From: Opitutaceae bacterium
GTDB taxonomy: Bacteria > Verrucomicrobiota > Verrucomicrobiia > Opitutales > Opitutaceae
DNA: 64,000 bases
Assembly: GCA_002713695.1 (NCBI GenBank)
Contig: PAUB01000023.1
Coordinates: 37,095 to 101,094 of the forward strand
Direction of reading: 5' to 3'
Part shown: positions 7,800 to 19,700 of the stretch, in pieces
Layout of the letters: each line of letters begins with the position of its first letter
Position numbering within the stretch: the first letter of the stretch is position 1
Made by a program: the position numbers and the translations under genes
The notes under the pieces: model-generated
Databases searched by the model: none
The model's input: the letters and a program-made list of their open reading frames with translations, nothing else
Told to the model about the DNA's origin: nothing

Positions 7800-10700
7800 A
7801 TGCGAGCGCGTCCCTTCGTGACGTGCCTGCTGCTTTCGTGGCAAGTTTTGTGTGCCGCCGAGTTCGGCACGCGCATCGTGGCTCCGTCCCAAGGAGACAC
7901 CATCAAACCGACCAGCTTCCCTCAAGGCGCCGCGAGCACCGTCTACGCGGACAACAAGCGCGCGGTGCGCCTCAGCGCCATCTTCGACAACGACTTCGTC
8001 CTCGGCGACGTCGGTGTCGCCAGGATCTCGCTGTGTTTCGAGAAGTTCCACGTGGACACGCAGTCGACCACGTGCGACTGGGCGCCCGCTCAGGACGGCG
8101 ACGGGTCGCAGTCCAAGACTCTCGATTCCGACGGCTTCTACCGGCACGAAGGCTCCACCACCCGGCATCTGCTGCGAGCGCAGCTGACCGGCAACACGCT
8201 GGAGTCGTTCGGAACTTCCTCCAGCCGAGTGCGAGTCCTCGTCAGCCTGTTCCACGTCGACGACAAGTCGCAGTCGCTGGACGACCCTAGCGGGCCCAAC
8301 ATCGTGGACGGCATCACGTACGCCGACAGCTCCGCCACACTCGTCGGCACCCTCAAAGGCACCATCGTCAGTTTCGACGTGTCCGGCGAGTCCGAGACCG
8401 ACTTCGGCTCGAGCCTCGTCGAGTACGGCGTCAAGGACGACCACGAGAGCATCGACCACGAGTTCCGCTCCTCGTTCTCCCTGGACCGGGTGGCCAACGG
8501 CGGCTCGATCCGGTTCACCGGCAACGTGCCCGCCGAATCCTATCTTTGGCGGGACGGCGAGGCCTACCTGCCCCTCAACCCCGAATCCGCGGTGGGCACG
8601 GAAATGACGACGGTCAGCATGAACCGGTGGGCGCACGACCCGTTCTCCGCGACCGCCGACGAGTACTCGCCCAACTGCGACATGACCGTCGAGTTCTGGG
8701 TGCGCCCGATCAGCGCGAGCGGCGGGTGCGGTGCCTTCCTGTTCCACCTCGACAAGACGCTCACCGTCAGCATCTGCGGCGATCCTTCGGGCATCGACAA
8801 CCTTTATGGAGCCGCGCTGGAGCGCGACACGTGTGGGTATGGACCTGGGCGCGCGGGCGACTGCGACGATGGTTTCACCGGTCCGGGTGGTCTGTCGGTG
8901 CACACGACCGTGTACTCCGGTGGAGACGACACCGCGGGCGAAGTGTTTCGGCACGTCCTCGGTGGCAGCAGCGAGGAGCTGAAGACTAACGCGTGGACGC
9001 ACCTGGCGTTCGTGCGAAGCAACCCCGGGTGCGGGCCCGGAATCACGTTCGACCTCGGCAATACCGAGTGGAGCGACAAGGGCGAGTTTGTCGTGTACGT
9101 GAACGGCCAGGAGACTTTCCGCGAGGCTGATCCCGCACGCGGGTTCGGCAAGCTGGCGAACATGCCCGGCGACTTCTCAATCGGTAACCTCGACACCCAC
9201 CCGCACTTGCGTCTGGGTCGCGGGTTCAACGGCTACATGGACGAGCTGCGGATCTGGTCGTCGGCGCGCACCGAATCTCAGATTCAGCAGAATCTGCTCA
9301 AGACGGTCGCCGCCCGAGCGCTGGCGCACGAGCACTTGGCGGCCTCGTGGACCTTCGACGCCGCCTTCTCCAATTCCGAAAACGCCACCACCAGCAACTA
9401 CTACCGCGGAAGCAGCAGCAGCTTTTCCACCACACTTCCAGACGCGCAGGACTACGTGCCCGATTTCATCGCGCTGCCACCCGAGAAGACCGGCAAGTAC
9501 GTGCCGGACCAGACCACGATCTACTCGGAGGAGTGCAAGTACGACGAGGCGCCCAACATCCCGAGGCACTGCACCGGAGTGGGCGGCCCGACGAAGGGCA
9601 CGCAGGCGCACACGCTGCGCGACATCGTGATGCACGAGGTGAGCGGCGAGTCGCCGAGCATCAGCTACGGCACCAAGAAGCGGCTGTCGGAAGGCACTTG
9701 GCGCTTCACCGTGGGCACTTCGTACGTGCCCGACAAGGCGCTTCTGGTGGACTTCCACTCCTTCAAGAACCAGCTCACCCACGCGGTCGACAAGACCATC
9801 AACCACCCTTCCAAGATCCGCTACCCGGGCAGCTGCTCCAACCGAGCCAGGATGGAGCAGGCCGACGTCGCCTGGTCCACGCTGTGGAACAACCCGTGCA
9901 ACGCCTCGCGCTTCACCTTCGCCCGCAAGTGCAAGCAGCGCTTCTCGGAGCTGGACTACCTGTACACGGGCAGCGCCAGCACGGACGACGACGCCGCGAC
10001 CCGGGCGGAAGGCTGGACGGGCAGCATCGGCACCATCAACAAGCAGCTCTCTGACCTCAACCGCAACGAGTACCACGACCCCAACGCGCACTGGGCGACC
10101 ACCTACTTCACGAAGGACATGTCGCTGTCCGAGCTCTCCTCCTGCCGGGTGTGCGACACCGACGAGTGCCGGGCGACGGGCGGCTCGCCGGACAACGACG
10201 ACCTGGCCGTCGTGCTTACCGAGAACGGCAACGTAGTCGACAACCTGCTGCTGCACTACACCTTCGAGAACATGGCGCAGAGCGGAGACGCGGTGGCCAT
10301 GTCGACGGTGGTGAACGAGGCACCGAACCCGGCGGCCGGCTCGCACGCCCGTCTCTGCAACCACGATAACGGTGGTGAGCTGTGTGAGGACGATGACGTG
10401 TCCACCCAGCACGTGTACGGCACGGCGTTCAAAGGCCACGTCAGCGCGCGGGTGCCGACCACCGTCGGCGCGTCCAACTCGCTGTACTACCGGATTCCGC
10501 ACAACATCTATTCGGGCTTCGTGTTCCCTGGCTCCAACTGCGGCACCGACCCGACCACCTGCGACGGCGGCTTCTCGCTCTGGCTCCGCTGGAAGCCCAA
10601 CACCGACGTCGTGCCCGACGGCTACTTCATGACTTCGAACGACGAGGGTGTTGGCCACGTCAAGCACGGGTGGCAAGGCGCCTTCGTCACCAGCAACGAC

Positions 10701-13700
10701 AAGCGGTACGTCGTCTTCATCTCGCCGCACTCGAGCGGCTTGCTCGTACCGGGGGGCACAATCGCCAGCATACCAGAAAACGTCGTCGCGGCGCGCGACA
10801 ACGCCGACGGGCGCTTGGGCGGAGCGGTGTGTGCCGAAGTCACCGCCCAGACTTCGCAGAACGGGTGGATGCACGTGGCCGTGTCGTGGCTCGTCGGCGG
10901 CTACATGGCGCTCTACGTGAACGGAGAGCAGACCACCGACAACATCGTGGCTTCCAATTCGGCGATGAGCACGGAGCTGCAAGGAGCGACCGTCAACAAC
11001 TTCTTCTGCATCGGCGGCTGCGCGACCTACACCGCGTCGCAGTCCTACACGATGATGCCGGACGTGTACTTCGACGACTTCCGCCTCTTCGAGCGCGCGC
11101 TGCGAGCGGACGAGGCGATGGACCTGTACCTCTCCAGCTCCTTCTACCGAGGCAAGCTCTCCTCCCGCTTGGTGAGCAAGGTGAGCAACGACGAGGCCGC
11201 GAGCCCGGCCAGCGAGGAGCTGTACTCCTTCGCCAGCTACCAGTTCGGCATCTCCATGCTCGGCAGCTACGGCAGCGTGAGCCTGTTCCAGGCGAGGACG
11301 TTCGACTTCCAGGCGGCGTTCCGCTCGGCCACCTTCTCGGACGACAACCACTTGGTGCTGACCGTGGACACCTACGTCCGCCACATCGACTCCACCTACA
11401 ACAACAAGCAAACCACCAAGCTCGGGTCCGCGATGGTGGTGAGCTTCCCCGACACCACCAAAGACGGCGAGTACGAGACGTGGGGGCACGGCGGGCAGCC
11501 CACCCAGCAGTTCTGGTTCAACGCCGACGTCGACACGAGCGGCCGCAACGAGAACTTCTACTGCAAGGCGCAGAGAGACGGCAGCTCGCCGGGGCCGGTG
11601 AACTGCCCCTTCGACTTCGACATCGTGAGCCCGGAGACGGTGACTTGCCAGAGCTCGCTGCCTCTGGACCGGCCGACGGCGCTCGCGAGCAAGACGGCCG
11701 ACGACTACTGCTACCAGCGCTGGACGCTGCGTACCGGCATGAACGGCGACACCGGCTCGAAAGCGCCTATCCCCTCGCTGGTCACCGACTTTGTCGGCAA
11801 GATCCCGCTGCGTTTCAGCCAGATGTGGAAGCCGACCGCCGCCGGCGCGTACGAGAAGCGCGGCGGCGACGAGCACTTGGAAGTCACGCTCACCGTCGAC
11901 GTGCGCCGCTCGGCGCTCGACGAGGAGCTCTCCGGCAACCAGATGTCCACCTTCGACACCAAGCGCACGCGCACCTACGCCGACATCGCCATGCAGAACG
12001 AGCGCTCCACCTTCGTCCGCGGAGAGAGCGTGTACGCGGATCTGCGCCTCGACATCCCCGGAGTGGACTCCGCGGACGGCGACAGCGACGACTTCTGGAA
12101 CGACGAGCGCAACTGGTGGGCGCTGGACGTCGCCGAGGCCTCGGTGTGCGCGTCCGTCGACCCGTCGGCCGTGCCTCTGCCTTACGACTCCTTCAACAGC
12201 GGCTCCACCGGCTGCAACACGCCCGGGTTCGTGGAGAACAAGCTCCTCGTGTTCGCGAGGACCGACGACCAGATCCCGACCAGCGCGGACTTGGCCACCG
12301 ACTCCACCCTCCCCAACCACGCCATGCAGGCGTCGGCCGGCTTCGACGCGCTGCCGCGCGGGGACGGTGACGTCGTGCAGATAACGTCCTCTACCAGCAG
12401 CATCTTCGAGATCGACGCCGACCGTATCGGCTTGGTGCTCGACGACTCGGCGGCGCTCGCGTATCGGCTGAACAGGAACAATCCCGTTTCCACTTTCGGA
12501 GACGCCCGCGCGAAGATCGGCGTGGCGAGCGTCGTCGTCGGGTCGCAGCTCCGCACCGAGCACTCGGCGCTGCGCATCAAGGGCACCGTCGACCTGCACA
12601 GTGACGCGCACAACCTCGATAGCAAGAATAACGCGTGGAGCACGTATCTTGGTTGGTCCGGCACGGGCAGCGTCGCCATGTGGTTCAAAGTGCTCGGCAA
12701 AAACGACCCGACTGCCACTCCGACCACCCCTAGTCTGCCGGCCGGCATCATGTCGGACGGATCGGGCAACACTTTCGCGCTGTTGCTCGACAGCGACAGC
12801 GCGAGCTGCGACGACGCCAAGCTGACTTTCAGGCCGTGGAGCGAGACGGACGACAACCACTGGGATTCGCCGAGCGTCGACTTGGGCAGTTTGGGAGTGA
12901 AGTGCGACGACTGGGTGCACGTGGTCGCCACTTGGGACTGGGGCGCGGGCTGCTCGCACAAAAACGCTCGCGACGGCCAGTGCGCAGTCACGGCCGCGTT
13001 GCACGTGAACGGCGGCGACGAGGCGCGCACCACCACGGAGATCGCGGACGGCACATTGCGCTCGAGCACCAAGGAGACGTCGCTCGCTGCCGGCGACCCT
13101 AGTGCCGTTCCACCCGTGCCCGCTCGCCACCCGATGTTTTATTGGCCCACCAACGCTGCTGCCCCCTTTACAGCTGCGGTCGGAGCGGGCGCGCTGTACG
13201 TCCCCTCTTTCGCCGCGAACAGCTTCTCGAGTGCTGCCTCCACGTGGATCGCGGTGGAGGACGTGCGTCTCTTCCTCGGGACCGCGCTGAGCTCGCAGCA
13301 CGCGCACATGCTGCACGCCGAGAGCAGCTTGGCGGCTTCGGGCCTGCCTTCCAAGTTCTACGGCCTCTCCGGCACCTTCAACTCGAAGATCATCGACCGA
13401 CGCTACTTCGACTGGAGCTCGGAGACGGGCATCTCGTTCCCGGTGGCGCCGCTCGTGACCGACGGCGCCAACCTGTTCCTGGAGATGAAGTACGAGGTGA
13501 GCGTGAACGACGACATCTTCTACAAGCCTTCCATGCACGAGTTCGAGCTCTCGACCGAGATGCTGGCCTTCGACGGTGCCGGGCTGGTGAACGTGCGCCG
13601 GGTCGGCAACGCGCACTTCAGCTTCGAGCACGACCTGCTGGACATCCACCCTCCCGGCGCCTCGGTCGGCAGCGTGGTGCACACCAAGTGGGACGGCAAA

Positions 13701-16700
13701 GTGGGCAACCACTGGATCCCCAAGTACACCCGCAGCCACCATCTGCAGGGCCTCGCCCTGCGTGTGGACAGCTACGCCGGCAGATACGGCTGCACAGACA
13801 CCGCGGGCTGCTCCGTCATCGAGACTTCCGGCGACTCGATGTGGCGGGGCTTCTACGCCGTGCCGATCGAGACGACCACCGACGTCGCGGACCCGCCCGT
13901 GAGCTGGGACGAGGCCAACGGCGCCGTCTGCCTGTGGACGCAGGTGCACAACGACGCGTGCACGATCGGCGGCTGCGGCGGCGCCGAGGCGGCCGCCCGA
14001 GCCGCCGCCCGGCAGCGGTTGAGACAGAGGGTCTTCACCGTGTTCGACAAGGCCGACCCCGTCGACGCGGCGGTCGAGATCTTCCTCGAGCCCGCCGACG
14101 ACAGTGGGGCGGAGTACCAGGCGCACGCGGCCGTCGCGGGCAACACCGTCACCGCGGCTCTGCACCGCTTTACGAAGAACGAGTGGGTGCACGTGTGCGT
14201 CGCCTGGTCCAACAGCTCGGACGTGACGCTGTTCCTCAACGGCAACGAACGCGACAGCGCTACCGGCGGCACGATCACGTTCGCGGCCGGCGGGCTCGGC
14301 ACCGATTTGCTCAACGAACGCTCCGGTGTCGAGTGCCTCAAGAGCGGCTCGCCCGAGCCGTGCGACTACGACGGCGCCTTCTTCGTCGGCCTGCCGCGCG
14401 TGCAAGACACCAACTCCGACGTCCCCAACGCGCAGGTGTTTGACGTCGACGACATCCGCATCTTCTCGGAAGCGCTGACGGAGGACGACGTGAAAGCGGT
14501 GATGCTGAACACGGCGGGCGACCACGTGGTCTTCTTCTCGGACTACGAGGAGGACGAGCCGGTGCTCGGCGCCAACTTGGTCGCGCACACCGCCACCAAC
14601 TACCAGCAGCAATTCGCCGGTACCGACGCGTGCGGCAACGACGCGCTGGTCGCGAATCAAAAGTGCGGGTTCCGTATCGTGGCGGACGTCGTGCTGGACG
14701 AGCACGACAAAGGCGGCGTGCTCGTCAGCCGCTTGGCGCAAGGCTCCTCGGACGTGGACACCAAAGCGGCCTACCACATGACCATCGGCTCGAGTAAACT
14801 CGTCGGCAGCACGCCCACGCGCACGCTCAAAGCGTGCGTCGGCAGCTGGCTGTCGGAGCGCTTCGACCCTTACGACTCGACACCTGGTGCGAACCAGGCC
14901 GGGCAGGTGCTTTGTGCGGAAGTGTCTATCGACCACAACAAGTTCGGAGGCAAGATGCACTCCGAAGACGGCGACGCGTCGAGCGGCGTGATTCTGCGGT
15001 TCGAGATGGCGTACACTCGCGAGTTCACGGACGTTTCGTCGTCGCCGGGCGGAACGGACACTCTCACGGTGAAGGCGCGTAACGCCGCCGACACACACGG
15101 CGCCGACGGCACGGCTTCGCTGCCGTTCGGGTTCGAGACCGCGCCGGCTTCCAACGCGCACGCGCTGGCCGGTTTGGCCTCGAACGGCGACCTCGTGCCG
15201 ACTCTGACCGGCGAGCGTGTGCCTTACGCGGCCGGGCCGGGCGAGCGCACGCACATCGGCACGCACTACAGCGACAGCGTGGGCACCGGCTCGGTGCTCG
15301 ACGCGGACGAGTCGATCGGCACTTTCCAAGGCCGCATCGCGCACATGTCCTTCTACAGCACGCCCAAGGATCCGTCCGGTGGTTCATCCATGGTCATTCC
15401 TATCTACAACGACCACGCGAGGGGCACGCAGGCTTACTTCGACTTTGACGGGCGCAGGGAGTCGGCGCTGCTCGCGGACAAGTCCAGCAACGCGCTGGTC
15501 GGCAACTTGGTGAACTTCAACCAGCGAGGGCAGCTGCAGCTGCCGGGCGCGCCTTCCGGGTACTTCACCGGCGAGACCCGCTTCAAAATGACCGACATCG
15601 AAGGTGGTGCGTTGAGCACTTCAACGACCGAGTTCTGGGTGCGCCTGTCCGTCGGCGTGTGCCCGGAGACGGCGGACGACGGTGCGGACTGCGAGGCGGA
15701 GGAGTTCGCGCCCGTCGGCTCGATGTGGGGCACCGGCGGCGGCAGCTCGCCGGCAGGCAGGTACGCCGCTCAGATCGACACCGTGTCCTCGTCGTGGAAG
15801 TACGACACCGTGATTCTGTACCGAGCGCACGGCTCCTCCGGTAGCCCTTCCGCGCCGATCACGAGCGCGAGCGAGAAGAAAGCTTGGATCAAGCTCGAGG
15901 TGCGCCTCGACACCGACCAGTGCCTGTACGCCGCCGGCTGGTGCAGCAACGTGTTCATCCACGGCACCAACACCAGGGTGCGCATCGTCGGCAAGTCGCA
16001 CATCGGCGTCGTCGACAGCCGAGCGATGCAGGCCAAGTACCTGCCGAACCTCGGCTCTCAAGGCGAGCCTTTGCAGGCTTACCCTCTGACGTACGGCACG
16101 CCGTACGAGTTCGACGACAGCGTGATGGTGCCCGCACACACCCAGAGCTACCAAAACTTCAAGGTGGCGGACGGTAGCACTTTCGGCACATGGAGCGCCA
16201 TCGGCGCACCATCTTTGTCCTTCAGCGGCGGCGTGCACGTGCAGAACGGCGTGTCGGCCTACTCGATCGAGAGCGTCTCCAGCATCCCGGTGGCTTCGCT
16301 GGAAGCGGCCGACGCGACGGAGGTGACCGCCGCGCACAAGCTGCCTTCGACGTTCGCCATGCCCATGCGCGCCGCCGCGTCGGTCGGCGGCGACTTCGGC
16401 AAAGGGGCAGGGTTCACCGTATGCGGCCTGTTCCGCTTCAGCGGCGCGCGGTGCACCGCCGCCTGCCGCGGCGGCCAGCGCCTGATCTCGATCTTCGGTG
16501 CCAAGACGACCAGCGCCCCGTCGGAGAAGGACGGCACCTTCGCCTACGCAGCAGACGACAACCACCGGTTCGGTGACGCGACGAAGGACGCGTTCTCCAA
16601 CCTCTTCTTGCGCTGCGAAGACGACGGGGCGCGATTCGTGGAGATCCAGCACGACCCCAACCACGACGCTACCCACCCGACCAACGTGATCGTGCACAAG

Positions 16701-19700
16701 CACACGGACGACCAGGCGTTCGGCCGATTGGGCGGCGACTACGACGCCTACCACCAAATCTGCTGGGAGCGCAGCAAGACCGCCGAGGGCAGGGGCCGCT
16801 CGGCGGTCAGCGTGGACGGCAATCGGTACTTTTCGGAGGTCGTGGGCACCGACGAGGACCCTCTGCACTACGGCCTGAGCGACCACAACCTCCTGAACTC
16901 GGAGGAGAGCAGCGAAGCCACGGAAGCCTACCTCGGCCAGTCGGTCGGGCTGGTGGCCGCCGCCGACGTGCTGTATTCGCACATCAGCGTGCTTATGCTC
17001 GGCGGGTACGGCTCGAGCGCCGCGTCCGTTTTCACCGGCGCCGGCAGCAACGGCGGCTTGTCTCCCAACCAGATCAAGGAGGAGGTGGCGTCCGCCCACA
17101 TCGTGCTGCCCGGCAAGGTGAAAGACGTCGTCGCCTGGACGTGGGGCGGCAACGTACCGGCGTGCAAAATCGTCGGCGACGGCGCAGCCAGCATGTACCC
17201 GAGCAGCCCGTGCGCGACGGACATCAGCACCAAACTTATGTTCTGGATGGGGCCTTCCCGCATGGACCAGTTCGCCTACACCAACAAGATGCAGGACGTG
17301 GGCTACCAGTGCGCGACCGACGCGATCGCTCGCACCACTTCGGACGGCACGCACTACGCCACCAGCCCGACCGAGTCCGGGTGCGTGGGCTCCGATCGAG
17401 TGCTGAGCTCCGCGGTGCCGGGGCACGAAAACACCAACGACGGGTTCAAGCACCCGGGCTACTCGACGGCCTACTACATCAAAAACGCGCAGTCCGAGCA
17501 GTCGCTGTACCCGACGGTGGCCGGGCACTACTCGGCCGCTTCCGCGCTGTGCTCGGCGAGCAGCGCGATCGGCAACGTCTCCGCGGTGGGCGGCGGCGGC
17601 TCGGTCGCAGCGGGCGGCTCGGGCGGCGGCGCCGCGACCGGGCGCTCGCCCAACCTGAAGGTCTTCCTCTACCCGTCGGCCAACGCGGCCGACGGAGGCG
17701 CTTTCACCCCCGACGGCACCAACCCGAGCTCCTACACCACGCGCGCGAACGGCGCGGTGGACTACGACTTCCTGCAGGATTCGGGCATGTTCCAGCTTGC
17801 CAACAACGGCGCCGGCAACACGCCCGTCTCGTTCGGCTGGAACAAGCCCGTGTGGGAGGACGCTACTTTCCCCAACAACGCGCTGCTCGACGGCAGTTCG
17901 CCCGGCGTGCACCTCAAGCTCTACGACGAGTGCCTGCTGCCGACGAAGGCCGGTGGGGTGACGGTTTCGTCGTTTGAAGACATTTGGGCGAGCGGAACCC
18001 GCTATGTGATGAGTTACAGTGACGCTAGCTTGGTCACCGCGTGGATAGCCGAGTTCAGTGGCGCTGGCGCCCCTCAAAGTTTTGTGAACGCGGACGGAAC
18101 AGTCAATCGGTGGAACGGAGACGGGCTGCGGGACACAAGAGATGCAGGTGCATGGCGCAGAACCAAATGGGACGTCGATGCCGGATGGTCGAAGACGGTG
18201 TGTGCCGACATGCACGGCACGACTCTCGATCGGGACAATACTATAGTGCGTTTGGAAAACTTGGAATTCGTGAACAGTGGACTTGCCGGTGACGTCGGCT
18301 TCAGTACTCACGTGTATCAGCTCATTGCGCGTGGAGACTGTTTCATGAGCACAAACGAGTTGGGTGGAGACGTGTTTTGCTGCGAAGTTACTGCACCGGA
18401 GACTGGTGACGTGGCGTTCTTTCTAAAGGGCTGGGACGGTGCTCTGTTTTCGCTCAGGCACGCGGTGTATTTTGCGACTCCGAGTACCACAGCACCGGTG
18501 CTCGGCACCTTCTCGCGCGTGCGGGAGCTGGCCTGCCACGCGTCGGGCGGCAACGTGACGACCGGCGTCGCCAAGTGCCCACCGGGTGGGCAGTTCGCTA
18601 CCAGCACACAGCACAACCCGTACACGTGGTCCATGCAGGCGTGCGTGAACTACGACAAGTCTTCGCTGACGCCGGTCGCGCCCTTCACCCACCTGAACGA
18701 CAACGTCCGCGGCAGCAACGAGGACGCGCTGCACTTCCTCTACACCGACTCCCTGGTGACCAAGTTCGCCTTGGACGCGGACGCCGTCGCGAGCGAGCTG
18801 GACATCTGGAAGCCGGCCACAAAGGACGACCTCACCCTCCAACAAACGCAAGCGCCCGGTGCCGGCATGAAGGACTTTTTGCAAGGCGGCGTGTATTTCG
18901 AGTGCTACAAGGAGGGCGAGCACATGCCGCCGATGTCGACTTACACTGGTGGTTCGCTGACGGACGCGCAGTGCGCGGCCGGCACGGCGGGGCGCTTCCC
19001 CAAGGCGACCACCCCCGGCCCCGGCGAAGGCGCTACCGCCGACACCGCGTGCATTGCGGCCGACGCACTGAGCCTCTCCGACCCTAGCAGTACGACGACC
19101 GACTGTACGGACACCGACGCCGACAACTGCTGCGCCATAGCTGACTGGAACCCCAGTATCGGCAATCTGCCGGCCCACACGTCGTACCACTGCAGCTCGT
19201 GCTCGGCGAGCGGGCCTTCCGCCCGCCAGAAGCTGGCTCACCCGATGGGGCAGAGCGTGCGCTTCGGCTTCGAGGAGCCGGAGCCAAAAACCGCCGAGCC
19301 GTGGTACGCGCCGGATCCTGACGACCCGGGCACGGCAGGATCCTTCAACGGCGCGGACGGCTCGTTCACCTACTGCGCCTCCTTCCGCATGCTGCCCGCG
19401 GCCAACAAAGCGGACTGCAAGGACGACACCTGCAGAGCGGCGTGGCCTTTCGTCGACTGGAAACGGTACGGCACGGAGGATCAGGACGACTCCGAGGAGG
19501 ACAGCGGCAGCGCTCAAGGCCAGTACTACAAGACGAGCAGCGAGGTGCTGCGAGTCAAGAACGTGTTCAGGGACGACAACGACCAGTGGCAGGACGCAAT
19601 CCTCGGAGTGAGCTACGACGCCGCCACTAGCACCCAAGCCGCGAACGGCTACAGCATGACCGTGGCGTACATGGACGCCGCCGCTGATTCTCTCTATGCC

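Noticed and set aside
9177..15344. A 2055-codon minus-strand open frame inside the giant gene
   Set aside because: It is the antisense shadow of a GC3-rich gene. The product is Arg/Val/Gly-rich without domains, whereas the plus-strand frame has a signal peptide, LamG motifs and an anchor.
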